The position numbers and the translations under genes are program-made. The notes beneath the pieces are model-generated. The model did not search any database, had not been told where the DNA came from, and saw nothing but the letters and a program-made list of their open reading frames with translations. Shown here one piece after another: positions 32,944 through 42,062 of a DNA stretch of 64,000 nt. The DNA comes from Oscillospiraceae bacterium (GTDB lineage: Bacteria > Bacillota > Clostridia > Oscillospirales > Acutalibacteraceae). Within the stretch, counting starts at the first letter, position 1. Each line of letters opens with the position of its first letter. Location: positions 62,001-126,000 of the forward strand of contig JALCPP010000003.1 in assembly GCA_022650485.1 (NCBI GenBank). Direction: 5' to 3'.

Positions 32944-33210
32944 ATGACCGTTGCAAAGTCCATGGAGGTTATGCAGGCCGCTATGATTGTCATTCTCAAA
33001 ATCGCCGGTCCGATTTTGATTGCGAGTATGCTGGTCGGTCTTGTCATCTCTATCCTGCAGGCGGCGACCCAAATCCATGAACAGACGGTTTCTTTTGTAC
33101 CAAAGCTGTTTGCCATCGCCGCCGTAATGGTTCTTTTGGGGTCGTGGATTATGCAGGTTATGAACGATTTTATGAAGTATATTTTTGACTTGATTGTTTC
33201 CCTGAACTAA
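32944..33210 (+). CDS. fliQ: Flagellar export gate protein FliQ
   Basis: An 88-residue gate subunit with two transmembrane helices (about 18-38 and 53-75). The segment LKIAGPILIASMLVGLVISILQAATQIHEQTVSFVPK is highly characteristic. AAGGAGGTTC lies six bases before the ATG. It stands in the normal fliP-fliQ-fliR order. Confidence 0.95.
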   Translation: MTVAKSMEVMQAAMIVILKIAGPILIASMLVGLVISILQAATQIHEQTVSFVPKLFAIAAVMVLLGSWIMQVMNDFMKYIFDLIVSLN

Positions 33211-33226
33211 TGATGGGGCGGCGGAT

Positions 33227-33994
33227 ATGAAACTGGATTACAACTATACACTTCTGATGTTAATTTTTCTGCGCATGACGGGCTGTATTTTTTTCAACCC
33301 GATTTTGGGCAGGCGAAATATACCAAACTTTATTAAAATCGGCCTGACGCTGATGCTGACGCTTTTTGTCTATCGCCTGACACCGGACCTTTCCCTTCAG
33401 ATTCACTCATTTCTGGTCCTTTTCATTTGCGGGCTGAAAGAATTGCTGGTCGGGTTTACGATTGGTTATATCATTCAGCTGTTTCTCGCCGTCATTGTGA
33501 TGGGCGGAGAAATGTCGGACGTGCAGGTCGGAATTTCCATGTCGAAAATCTACGATCCGCAGAGCAATGTTTCCATGCCGCTTTCCGCTTCTCTGATCAA
33601 TGCCATTTATTTTTTGATGTTCTTTGCCACCAATGCACACTTAACCCTGATTCAGGTGTTTGTCAAGCTCGGTTCAGCCGTTCCCTACGGCGATGAATTA
33701 CAGATGAAAGCGGGTTTGTTCGGCAGTCTGGCCGCTATGCTGGGGCAGATGCTGGTGTATGCGGTGAAAATGTCGCTTCCCATGGTGGCGGTTCAGTTGA
33801 TTGGGGAAATCGGGACCGGATTGATGATGCGTGCGGTTCCGCAGATTGATGTGTTTACCGTTGAAATTCAGCTTAAGATTTTGCTTGGCTTTTTTGTGAT
33901 GCTTATTCTGGTGCCGTCCTACGCTTCGTTTCTGGAGAAGATGACGACGCTGATGTTTGACCGGATCAGCAGCCTGTACACCGTATTGGCTTAG
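33227..33994 (+). CDS. fliR: Flagellar export gate protein FliR
   Basis: A 255-residue integral membrane gate protein with about six hydrophobic segments. The N-terminal LLMLIFLRMTGCIFFNPILGRRNIPNF and the GFTIGYIIQLFLAVIVMGGEMSDVQVG segment match FliR, with an MP-rich end near LILVPSYASFLEK. It starts 16 bases after fliQ and is followed by flhB after 18 bases. Confidence 0.94.
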   Translation: MKLDYNYTLLMLIFLRMTGCIFFNPILGRRNIPNFIKIGLTLMLTLFVYRLTPDLSLQIHSFLVLFICGLKELLVGFTIGYIIQLFLAVIVMGGEMSDVQVGISMSKIYDPQSNVSMPLSASLINAIYFLMFFATNAHLTLIQVFVKLGSAVPYGDELQMKAGLFGSLAAMLGQMLVYAVKMSLPMVAVQLIGEIGTGLMMRAVPQIDVFTVEIQLKILLGFFVMLILVPSYASFLEKMTTLMFDRISSLYTVLA

Positions 33995-34012
33995 CGACAA
34001 GGGGGGATTGCT

Positions 34013-35089
34013 GTGCCGGATGCTTCGTCGGAAAACAAAACAGAAAAAGCAACGCCGAAAAAGCGGAAAGACGAACGAAAAAAAGGTAATATTTTTCAAA
34101 GTGCCGACGTGGTCAGTTCCTTATCCATCCTTGCGGTTTTTGTCATGCTGCGAATCACAATTCCCTATATTTACCGTTATTTGTCTAATTTTATCATCAC
34201 ATCTCTTTCGAGCGCCGGCACAACCAGTACCCTGACCCAGGCGGGCGCCATGGATATTCTTCGAAATGCTGGGGTTGCCGTTTTGCTGATCTGCTCCCCC
34301 ATTCTGCTGGCGGCGCTGCTGGCTGCCGTACTGGCAACCGGCGTGCAGACCAAATTTAAGTTTTCCGGCGAAAAGATGAAGTTTAAGCTTTCCAATATCA
34401 GTATCATTCAGGGGTTTAAGCGCTTGTTTTCACTTCGGTCGGTTGCCGAACTGCTGAAATCCATGGTCAAGACGGCCGCCATCGGTTTTGTGATTTATCT
34501 GCAGATCAAGAAAATCTGTGCGGGCTGTGTCGCGATGATGAATAACGATGTTTTACAGTCCTCCATTAATCTGCTCAATGACATTATGGATATGGTCATT
34601 CAGATGACGCTTGTATTTGCCGCCATTGCCGCCGCGGATTATTTCTTTCAGCGGTGGGATTATGAGCGCAATATCCGTATGACGAAGCAGGAAGTGAAAG
34701 AGGAGTTTAAGGAACTGGAAGGCAATCCGGAAATTAAGGGGAGAATTCGTCAGGAGCAGCGGAAGATCTCCGGCCGCCGCATGATGCAGCAGGTACCGGA
34801 GGCGGACGTGATTGTTCGAAACCCAACCCATATCGCTGTGGCACTGCGGTATCATCCTGAAAAGGATGAAGCCCCCATTGTACTGGCGAAAGGGAAGGAT
34901 TACCTGGCCATGAAGATCATTGAAATTGCGCAGCAGCACAAGATTCCAATGAAAGAGGACCGGCCCCTTGCACATGCCCTTTACGCGGCGGTTGAAGTCA
35001 ACGACCAGATTTCACCGGAATTTTATCAGGCTATGGCAGAGATTATGGCTTGGGTTTACCGCCTTAAACAGGAAGGAGAGGAAAGATGA
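34013..35089 (+). CDS. flhB: Flagellar export switch protein FlhB
   Basis: A 358-residue export gate component that changes substrate class from hook to filament. Four membrane helices (within about residues 33-210) precede the cytoplasmic domain with the autocleavage site NPTH at residues 270-273 (VIVRNPTHIAVALRY). The start is GTG at 34013 after AAGGGGGGATT. It overlaps flhA by four bases (ATGA). A separate FlhB-tail-like protein is encoded at 48958-49272. Confidence 0.95.
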   Translation: MPDASSENKTEKATPKKRKDERKKGNIFQSADVVSSLSILAVFVMLRITIPYIYRYLSNFIITSLSSAGTTSTLTQAGAMDILRNAGVAVLLICSPILLAALLAAVLATGVQTKFKFSGEKMKFKLSNISIIQGFKRLFSLRSVAELLKSMVKTAAIGFVIYLQIKKICAGCVAMMNNDVLQSSINLLNDIMDMVIQMTLVFAAIAAADYFFQRWDYERNIRMTKQEVKEEFKELEGNPEIKGRIRQEQRKISGRRMMQQVPEADVIVRNPTHIAVALRYHPEKDEAPIVLAKGKDYLAMKIIEIAQQHKIPMKEDRPLAHALYAAVEVNDQISPEFYQAMAEIMAWVYRLKQEGEER

Positions 35090-37146
35090 AACTACTTAAT
35101 CATTTCGTTTCACTGTTTGTCATTGTTATTATTGCACTCATTATGATTCCTCTTCCGGCCCCTTTGCTGGATATGATGTTTATCATCAATATTTCTTTGT
35201 CCCTGATTATCCTGTTTCTTACCATGTACATAAAAAGCGCGCTGGATTTTTCCGTTTTTCCATCCATCCTTTTAATTACGACCCTATTTCGGCTTGCACT
35301 GAACATTTCATCAACGCGGCTGATTTTGTCCAAGTCCGGTGCGGCCGGTCAGGTGATTAAAACGTTCGGTACGTTTGTCTTGCAGGGCAACATCGTCGTT
35401 GGATTTGTGGTATTCCTTATTATCGTCCTTGTACAGTTTCTGGTTATCACCAAAGGCGCGGAACGTGTTTCCGAAGTAGCGGCAAGGTTCCGTCTGGACG
35501 CGATGCCCGGAAAGCAGATGGCCATTGACGCGGACTTGAACTCCGGATTAATCGACGAGCAGACGGCACGCAAACGCCGTGATGATATCCAAAGAGAGGC
35601 GGAATTCTACGGCTCTATGGACGGCGCCAGCAAATTTGTCAAGGGCGACGCCATTATGTCCATTGTGATTACATCCATCAACTTCATCGGCGGATTAATT
35701 GTCGGAATGGTGCAGGGGGGGCAGTCGTTTGGAGAAGTACTGAATGTCTACTCCATCGCCACAGTCGGCGACGGGCTGGTTTCACAGGTCCCCGCACTGC
35801 TGGTTTCCACTGCGACGGGCATGATTGTGACCCGTGCGGCTTCCAGTTCCACCTTGGGCGAAGATGTTTCACGCCAGTTTTCTTCCCAGCCGATGGTGAT
35901 TTTTCTGGCCGGATGCGGTGTGTTTGCACTCAACCTGATTCCGGGCATGCCCCATGTTCAGCTGATTCTGCTTTCTGCTTTCCTGATCGGTTCCGGGGTG
36001 ATGCTGCGCAAAAAACTGGGACAGGCCGCAGCGACCGCGCAACAGGCAGAAAGCCCCGGCGGGGCTGCCGCGCAGCAGGAAGACGAAGCTTCTTACTACA
36101 AAAATATCGATCATATTTACAATTTGCTTCCTCTGGATGCGATTGAAATGGAGTTTGGTTACAGCCTGATTCCTCTGGTAGATGAGTCAAACGGAAGCAG
36201 CTTTATCGAGCGCCTGGTCACTTTCCGCAAGCAGTTTGCCGTGAATATGGGTTTGGTGGTGCCGTCCATCCGCCTGCGCGACAACGGCCTTCTCAACCCG
36301 AATCAGTATGTCATTAAAATCAGGGGAGAAGAAGTTGCCCGCGGCGAGATTTTAATGGATTACTATTTGGCGCTGGACCCAGGAAATCTGACGGGTGAAA
36401 TCGACGGAATCGACACCATTGAGCCTGCTTATGGAATTCCCAGTAAGTGGATTACTCCTGATAAGAAGGATATGGCTGAAATTTACGGGTATACCGTGAT
36501 TGATCCTCTGTCCGTCGTCACGACCCATCTGTCTGAAACCGTACGCCTTCATGCAGATGAGCTGCTTTCCCGTCAGGAAGTGGAACAGCTGCTCGAAAGT
36601 GTCAAGGGCTATGACGCTTCCCTGGTTTCCGATGTTGTGCCGAATGTTATGACGCAGAGCAACCTGCAGAAAGTGCTTTGTTCGCTTTTAAAAGAAGGGG
36701 TGCCGATTCGCGACATGGAAACGATTCTGGAGACCGTTTCCAACAATGCGGCTGCGGCACGCGACCCGGATATGATGACGGAATATGTGCGTCAGGCACT
36801 GCGCCGTACCATTACACGCAAATGGGCGGACGGCGGCCAAATCAAAGTGATCACGCTCGACAGCGAGGTGGAAAAGGCCATTGTAAGTTCAATCAGCAAG
36901 AACGAACATGGGACCTATTTGTCCCTCGATCCGCATACGACTCAGAAGATTATTATGAAGCTGACCGACTGTGTCTCCAAAGTGAAGGACGTGGTCACGA
37001 CGCCGGTCATCCTCACTTCTCCGGTGGTTCGCATTTATTTCAGCCGGCTTTTGCAGCAGTTTTATCCGCGTGCGGTGGTTCTTTCCTTCAATGAACTTGA
37101 TCGTAATGTCCAGATTCAGGCGGTTGCCAACGTAACGCTGGACTGA
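35086..37146 (+). CDS. flhA: Flagellar export gate protein FlhA
   Basis: A 686-residue gate protein with about eight transmembrane helices in the first 310 residues and a large cytoplasmic domain that docks chaperone-substrate complexes. The FHIPEP-family segment FRLALNISSTRLILSKSGAAGQVIKTFG and AARFRLDAMPGKQMAIDADLNSGLID are conserved. The cytoplasmic linker around 310-330 is Gln/Ala-rich. It overlaps flhB by four bases. Notably, the next gene is fliA: flhF and flhG, which usually follow flhA in Clostridia, are absent here. Confidence 0.96.
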   Translation: MKLLNHFVSLFVIVIIALIMIPLPAPLLDMMFIINISLSLIILFLTMYIKSALDFSVFPSILLITTLFRLALNISSTRLILSKSGAAGQVIKTFGTFVLQGNIVVGFVVFLIIVLVQFLVITKGAERVSEVAARFRLDAMPGKQMAIDADLNSGLIDEQTARKRRDDIQREAEFYGSMDGASKFVKGDAIMSIVITSINFIGGLIVGMVQGGQSFGEVLNVYSIATVGDGLVSQVPALLVSTATGMIVTRAASSSTLGEDVSRQFSSQPMVIFLAGCGVFALNLIPGMPHVQLILLSAFLIGSGVMLRKKLGQAAATAQQAESPGGAAAQQEDEASYYKNIDHIYNLLPLDAIEMEFGYSLIPLVDESNGSSFIERLVTFRKQFAVNMGLVVPSIRLRDNGLLNPNQYVIKIRGEEVARGEILMDYYLALDPGNLTGEIDGIDTIEPAYGIPSKWITPDKKDMAEIYGYTVIDPLSVVTTHLSETVRLHADELLSRQEVEQLLESVKGYDASLVSDVVPNVMTQSNLQKVLCSLLKEGVPIRDMETILETVSNNAAAARDPDMMTEYVRQALRRTITRKWADGGQIKVITLDSEVEKAIVSSISKNEHGTYLSLDPHTTQKIIMKLTDCVSKVKDVVTTPVILTSPVVRIYFSRLLQQFYPRAVVLSFNELDRNVQIQAVANVTLD

Positions 37147-37177
37147 ACAGTAATTTTACAGAGAGGAGAGGAGCTGT

Positions 37178-37951
37178 ATGACAAAGAATTACGGGGTTCG
37201 GGAACTTCCGACCCGGGAGCTTTGGGTCCGGTACGAAAAAACCGGAGACGTTGAGATGAGAAATGAACTGATCCGTCAATACAGCTACCTTGTTCGATGT
37301 ATTGCAATAAAAATTGTGGGGCACTATCAGTATTTTAATTATTTGGACGATATAATAAGTGAGGGCGTTATTGCACTCATGGATGCGGTTTCAAAATTTG
37401 ACCTGACAAAAAATGTAAAATTTGAAACGTTTGCGTCCATTAAAATCCGCGGTGCCATGATCGACTACATACGCAGGCAGGACTGTTTTCCACGCAGATT
37501 GAAGAAAAAGGCAAAAGAGATTAACCGTGCGGACGAGGTTTTGAATCAGCAGCTTGGCCGCAGTCCGACGGAGCAGGAAATTGCGGATTACATGCAGGTC
37601 AGTATTCCGGAGTATGAAAAAATGCTGGCGGAAACTTGTTCCATGAATATGCTTTCTTTTGAACAGCTTATTTATGAAAAGGGAATGGAAAGCCTTGCAC
37701 TGCACGGGGCTGGCTCTGTGGATGGACCGGAGCAGGCAATGGCGGAAAAAGAGTTAAGCCGGATGCTGCAGCTCGATATTGAACGGTTGGAAGAAAAAGA
37801 GAAGCTGGTTATTTCTCTTTATTATAAAGAACAGCTGAAAATCAAGGAAATATCCGGCGTCATGGGGATTAGTGAGTCGCGTGTGTCGCAGATTCACTCC
37901 AGTGCGCTGAGAAAACTGAAAAAAAGTCTGGAAGGTTACCTGAAACAGTAA
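37178..37951 (+). CDS. fliA: Flagellar RNA polymerase sigma factor FliA (sigma-D/sigma-28)
   Basis: A 257-residue sigma-70-family factor that transcribes late flagellar and chemotaxis genes. Region 2 reads YLDDIISEGVIALMDAVSKFDLTKNVKFETFASIKIRGAMIDYIRRQD; region 3 includes the EINRADEVLNQQLGRSPTEQEIADYM segment; region 4 has the helix-turn-helix LKIKEISGVMGISESRVSQIHSSALRKL. AGGAGAGGAG precedes the ATG. Its antagonist FlgM is at 16607-16936. Matching promoters are found upstream of hag, flgM, fliD, the glycosyltransferase gene, the 48.8-kb cheW operon and cheA. Confidence 0.96.
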   Translation: MTKNYGVRELPTRELWVRYEKTGDVEMRNELIRQYSYLVRCIAIKIVGHYQYFNYLDDIISEGVIALMDAVSKFDLTKNVKFETFASIKIRGAMIDYIRRQDCFPRRLKKKAKEINRADEVLNQQLGRSPTEQEIADYMQVSIPEYEKMLAETCSMNMLSFEQLIYEKGMESLALHGAGSVDGPEQAMAEKELSRMLQLDIERLEEKEKLVISLYYKEQLKIKEISGVMGISESRVSQIHSSALRKLKKSLEGYLKQ

Positions 37952-37968
37952 CAGGGAGGAAACGCGAT

Positions 37969-38700
37969 ATGGTCAGAGGATTTTATATGCTGGGCTCCAG
38001 TATGCTGACGCAGAGCAGAGTCTTGAATACCATTAGTAATAATGTGGCCAATGCCGACACCAACGGGTTTAAAAAATCGCGCGTGATGCCAAAAACATTT
38101 GGCAGTATGGTGCTGGAACGGGTCGATGGAAAAAAAACGCCTGTCGGAACGGCTTCGCTGATGAATACCGCAGACGAGGCGGTTACGGATTATTCCGGGG
38201 GAACCTTTAAAAATACGGGCAGAAAGCTGGACTTTTCCATTCAAGGCGACGGCTTTTTTGCCGTTCAGCAGAACGGAGAAACGGTTTATACCAGAAACGG
38301 CAGCTTTAATCTGGACGAAGATGGATATCTGATTCTGAAGGGTCAGGGAAGAGTCTTGGGCAGTGACGGAAATCCCATTTACCTTGGAACGGATGAGATC
38401 AGCGCAGACGGGCAGGGCGGTTTGACCGCAGGCGGGCGCTTTGCAGGGCGGCTGGGCATTTACCGTTTTACGGATCGTGCCGCACTGAAAACAGTGGGAG
38501 AAGGCATGTTTCAGGGGGACGCCGCTGCTCCCGTCAGAAATTCGAATGTCTTATGGAAAACGCTTGAGGGTTCCAACGTGGATATGACCGAAGAAATGAC
38601 AGATGCACTGTCTTCTCAGCGTCAATTGCAGACCTGTTCGCAGGCGCTGAAGATGTACGACACCGTTCTCAATCAGGCGGTCGATATTTCAAAACTTTAA
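37969..38700 (+). CDS. Flagellar rod/hook protein of the FlgF/FlgG type (first copy)
   Basis: A 243-residue axial protein. The N-terminal MLTQSRVLNTISNNVANADTNGFKKSR and the C-terminal LEGSNVDMTEEMTDALSSQRQLQTCSQALKMYDTVLNQAVDI are FlgF/FlgG marks. The middle IQGDGFFAVQQNGETVYTRNGSFNLDEDGYL is the shared fold. The absence of the full FlgG-specific segment makes naming difficult; it is likely a distal rod subunit. AGGGAGGAAAC precedes the ATG. A second related gene follows, as in other Firmicutes (flhO-flhP in B. subtilis). Confidence 0.9.
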   Translation: MVRGFYMLGSSMLTQSRVLNTISNNVANADTNGFKKSRVMPKTFGSMVLERVDGKKTPVGTASLMNTADEAVTDYSGGTFKNTGRKLDFSIQGDGFFAVQQNGETVYTRNGSFNLDEDGYLILKGQGRVLGSDGNPIYLGTDEISADGQGGLTAGGRFAGRLGIYRFTDRAALKTVGEGMFQGDAAAPVRNSNVLWKTLEGSNVDMTEEMTDALSSQRQLQTCSQALKMYDTVLNQAVDISKL

Positions 38701-38721
38701 GATAGGGGAGGAAAAAAGGCC

Positions 38722-39426
38722 ATGATGACATCGTTTTACACCGCTGCTGCCGGAGCGATCGCACAGCAGCAGAAATTGGGCGTCACATCCAACAACATTG
38801 CAAATGTATCCACACAGGGCTACAAACCGGATCAAGTGTCGTTTTCCGACCTGATCTACACGGGCGTGCATGGACCGGAGACGGCAGAAAGTCTGAAAGT
38901 GGGTCACGGGAGCCGGGTGGACAAGACGGATACGATTTTTAGTCAGGGAAGCATCGAGCAGACCAACCGCCCGCTTGACTATGCTCTGACCGCCGAAAAC
39001 GCTTTTTTTGCCGTAAGATGCACGGACGGTGCCGTTCGATACACACGAAACGGTGGATTTCAGCTTTCAGAAAATGTCGATGGCGGCTTTTTTCTGTCTG
39101 ATGCGCACGGCGGAATTGTGCTTGACCGTTCCGGCAACGCGATTTCGGTAGAGAATGAAAATGACAGGCAGGACGTTGGGGTCTATTCTTTTCAAAATTG
39201 TGACGGTCTGGTGAAAACAGGGGATAATTATCTGGAACCGACCGCAACTTCCGGACCGGCGGCCGTGTCGAATGTTCAGGCGAAGCAGGGCAGCATTGAG
39301 GCTTCCGCGGTTGATTTAGCGGATCAGATTACGGCGATGATCAATGCGCAGAAAGCGTTTGCATTTAATGCAAACATACTTTCTATGTCGGACAACACTA
39401 CACAAACGGTCAACGGCTTGCGCTGA
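38722..39426 (+). CDS. Flagellar rod/hook protein of the FlgF/FlgG type (second copy)
   Basis: A 234-residue axial protein. The N-terminus SFYTAAAGAIAQQQKLGVTSNNIANVSTQGYKPDQVSF and the end AVDLADQITAMINAQKAFAFNANILSMSDNTTQTVNGLR are typical of rod proteins. It differs considerably from the first copy (for instance in the central TAENAFFAVRCTDGAVRYTRNGGFQL) and carries two cysteines there. An AUG pair stands at the start, preceded by GGGGAGG. It is probably the other distal rod subunit of the pair. Confidence 0.9.
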   Translation: MMTSFYTAAAGAIAQQQKLGVTSNNIANVSTQGYKPDQVSFSDLIYTGVHGPETAESLKVGHGSRVDKTDTIFSQGSIEQTNRPLDYALTAENAFFAVRCTDGAVRYTRNGGFQLSENVDGGFFLSDAHGGIVLDRSGNAISVENENDRQDVGVYSFQNCDGLVKTGDNYLEPTATSGPAAVSNVQAKQGSIEASAVDLADQITAMINAQKAFAFNANILSMSDNTTQTVNGLR

Positions 39427-39459
39427 GCGTTTTATTTGTGTTTTTAAGGGGGAGAGAAC

Positions 39460-40935
39460 ATGAATGCATCGGAGCACACGGCAAACCAAGCAGAAGAAGT
39501 CAAAAAGGATGAAGAAGTGAAACAGCCGGAGATGCAGCTGAGTGTCACGTCCAACCGGCTTGAAGCGAGTATCCGAGTGAAGCCCGCCTTTCAGGGACAG
39601 GAAATTACATTTGAGCAGATTATGGCCTTTTTAAAGGAAAATGGGATTGTATACGGTGTGCTGGGAAGTGTAATCCGTGATTTTTGTGAAAATAAAAAAT
39701 ATTTTATTGAGCCTGTTTGTGCAAGGGGTTTAGCGCCCGTAGACGAAAAGGACGGGACACTGGAATATCTGTTCAAAAAAGAACAAAATGTGATGCCGGT
39801 GGAACGCGAAGACGGTACGGTGGACTACCGCAACCTTGGAATTGTGCAGAATGTGAAAAAGGGGGATGTTTTGTGCAGAATTACCCCTCCTTTGCCCGGT
39901 AAAAACGGAATTGACGTTTATGGGAAACCGGTAAATTACCGAAAGGGTAAAACACCGACTTTTCCGCAGGGGAAAAACACGGAAGTTTCGGAGGATGGTT
40001 TGACTCTGACGGCGGCGCTGGACGGCTGTATTGAGTACAGACATGCGACCCTTAATATCAGTGAAACCTTTATTGTGCGCGGCGATGTCGACAGTTCTTC
40101 GGGAAATATTAATTTCCTTGGCACGGTGATTGTTCAAGGGGATGTTCTGGAAGGGTTTTCTGTAAAAGCAGGCGGGGATATCAATGTTCGCGGCATGGTG
40201 GAAGGTGCTCTGTTGGAAGCAGGGGGCAATATCGCTATTTCCTGCGGTATGAATGGAATGAGCCGAGGAAAATTGATTGCCAAGGGAAGCGTTTCCGCTC
40301 AATATATTGAAAACACAACGGTCGAATGTGCCGGAGATGTGCGCGCCGATGTTCTTTTCAACAGTATGGTGAAGGCTGGGAACTCCATTTTAGCCCGCGG
40401 CAGAAAAGGCCTTTTGGCGGGCGGGCGTTATCAGGCGGGCCGGTCGATTACCGCCAATACGATTGGAAGCGGGGGAGCCCGCACGGAATTGATGATTTTG
40501 TCCGGTGTGCTGGACGGCCTTCTTACCGGTAAAAAAGGGGAAAGTCTCGATTCTGTGAAAGCCGAACTTGCGGAAGAACAGAAAAATCTTCAGACGCTGC
40601 ATTCGCAGGCGGAAACAATTGCCTTGTTTTTAAAGAAAGACCCACGTTCTTTAAAAGGCAGGAAGCTGTTGAAAAGTGCCAGTTCCCAGATGAAGCTGGC
40701 TGAATCAAGAATTCAATATCTAAATACTAAAATTTCTGCCATGGGGCAGGCGGATCAAAGTGGATTGGCTGTTTTGGATTTTAAAATTTCTGCTTTGCGT
40801 GTTGCCAACATGGGGACGAAGATTACAATTGGAAATTTCACCGAAAATCTTGCAACCGATTATAGTGCAACCAAATTTTATTCGGACCACGAACATATTG
40901 TAACTGCAACAATTCAACCGGCTGATCGTACATAA
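39460..40935 (+). CDS. FapA family protein (DUF342)
   Basis: A 491-residue protein of the FapA/DUF342 family. The N-terminal region (about 40-130) matches the family opening (VKPAFQGQEITFEQIMAFLKENGI), followed by a run of beta-helix-like repeats (about 190-330; NINFLGTVIVQGDVLEGFSVKAGGDINVRG) and a C-terminal coiled-coil (about 365-435). The PPLPGKNGIDVYGKPVNYRKGK motif is diagnostic. Such genes often accompany flagellar or chemotaxis genes in Clostridia, but the function is unknown. It could be a scaffold or polymer-forming protein. It is co-transcribed with fliA and cheC/cheD by position. Confidence 0.9.
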   Translation: MNASEHTANQAEEVKKDEEVKQPEMQLSVTSNRLEASIRVKPAFQGQEITFEQIMAFLKENGIVYGVLGSVIRDFCENKKYFIEPVCARGLAPVDEKDGTLEYLFKKEQNVMPVEREDGTVDYRNLGIVQNVKKGDVLCRITPPLPGKNGIDVYGKPVNYRKGKTPTFPQGKNTEVSEDGLTLTAALDGCIEYRHATLNISETFIVRGDVDSSSGNINFLGTVIVQGDVLEGFSVKAGGDINVRGMVEGALLEAGGNIAISCGMNGMSRGKLIAKGSVSAQYIENTTVECAGDVRADVLFNSMVKAGNSILARGRKGLLAGGRYQAGRSITANTIGSGGARTELMILSGVLDGLLTGKKGESLDSVKAELAEEQKNLQTLHSQAETIALFLKKDPRSLKGRKLLKSASSQMKLAESRIQYLNTKISAMGQADQSGLAVLDFKISALRVANMGTKITIGNFTENLATDYSATKFYSDHEHIVTATIQPADRT

Positions 40936-40956
40936 TTCTGAAAGCGAGGTGCGCCG

Positions 40957-41580
40957 ATGGCAATTGAAAATCTAAGTCAGCTTAACGAGATGCATATTGA
41001 TGTTTTAAAAGAAATTGGAAACATTGGAGCAGGAAACGCCGCTACATCGCTTGCGCAGATGCTGAACCGTGAAATTGACATGGTGACCCCGGTGGTTCGT
41101 ATCCTGGATATTAGTGAGGCTGATCGTGCGCTGGGTGGGCCGGAAACACCGGTTGTTGCCATTCTGGCGGAACTGAACGGTGATATTAACGGAATCATGA
41201 TGTTTGTCATTGAGCAGGATTTTACGCAGTCTTTGCTGGAAGCGCTGCTGGGGGAAAGCCGGGCGGATTGTGCCGACCTTTCCGAAATGGAATGTTCCGC
41301 ACTTTCTGAAATTGGGAATATTATGATCGGGTCTTACGCAGCGTCCATTGCCACCCTTTCCAGTCTTGAAATCAAAATTTCCGTGCCGGCCGTGACAGCC
41401 GATATGGCCGGGGCTCTGCTCACGGTTCCCGCCGCCGAAATGGGGACCGTGTCAGATAAAATAATTTTTATCGAGGATGACTTTCTCAGCGCAAGCAAGA
41501 CGATTTCAGCGAACATGATGCTGATCCCGGACATTGCCTCACTGAATAAATTGATGAGCAGTCTGGGGATTCAATTATGA
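40957..41580 (+). CDS. cheC: CheY-P phosphatase CheC
   Basis: A 207-residue chemotaxis phosphatase. Both active-site motifs are complete: Glu19/Asn22 in LKEIGNIGAGNAATS and Glu118/Asn121 in LSEIGNIMIGSYAAS. It removes phosphate from CheY-P and binds CheD, whose gene overlaps by four bases. GCGAGGTGCG lies upstream of the ATG. This CheC-CheD pair, together with FliY, marks the B. subtilis-type adaptation system. Confidence 0.95.
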   Translation: MAIENLSQLNEMHIDVLKEIGNIGAGNAATSLAQMLNREIDMVTPVVRILDISEADRALGGPETPVVAILAELNGDINGIMMFVIEQDFTQSLLEALLGESRADCADLSEMECSALSEIGNIMIGSYAASIATLSSLEIKISVPAVTADMAGALLTVPAAEMGTVSDKIIFIEDDFLSASKTISANMMLIPDIASLNKLMSSLGIQL

Positions 41581-42062
41581 GCGAATTGATTACGGTAGGT
41601 ATTTCAGATGTAAAAATAACGCAAAACCCCGGTGCGCTGGTTACTTACGCACTGGGGTCCTGCGTTGGTATTTGTCTTTATGATGCGTCGTTACAAATTG
41701 GGGGACTGGCTCATATTATGCTGCCCCATCAACCGGAAAACAATGCGGAGGACCAGATTAACCGTTACGCGGATTCCTGCCTGCCGGTGATGGTCAGAGA
41801 GATGGAGCACCGGGGGTGTCTTCGGGCACGCATACAGGCTAAAATTGCTGGGGGCGCAAAGATGTTTGAAGTTGCGAACGACAGTGCGTTCGGCAACATT
41901 GGCGCAAGAAATATTGCCGCGGTGAAACAGACGCTTGCGGGGATTGGAATTCGTATTCAAGCGGAGGATACAGGGCTAAACTATGGCCGCACCGTCTATT
42001 TTTACACCGAAACGGGTATGATGGTGGTAAAATCTTTCGCCAAGGGGGAAAAGAAATTTTAA
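41577..42062 (+). CDS. cheD: Chemoreceptor glutamine deamidase CheD
   Basis: A 161-residue deamidase that converts receptor glutamines to glutamates and is released or held by CheC according to CheY-P. The catalytic Thr23, Cys29 and His46 are in the expected places (TYALGSCVGICLYD and GGLAHIMLP). It overlaps cheC by four bases (ATGA). It is the last gene of the long operon; its stop overlaps the end of the convergent fliT-like gene by four bases, with no terminator between. Confidence 0.95.
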   Translation: MSELITVGISDVKITQNPGALVTYALGSCVGICLYDASLQIGGLAHIMLPHQPENNAEDQINRYADSCLPVMVREMEHRGCLRARIQAKIAGGAKMFEVANDSAFGNIGARNIAAVKQTLAGIGIRIQAEDTGLNYGRTVYFYTETGMMVVKSFAKGEKKF

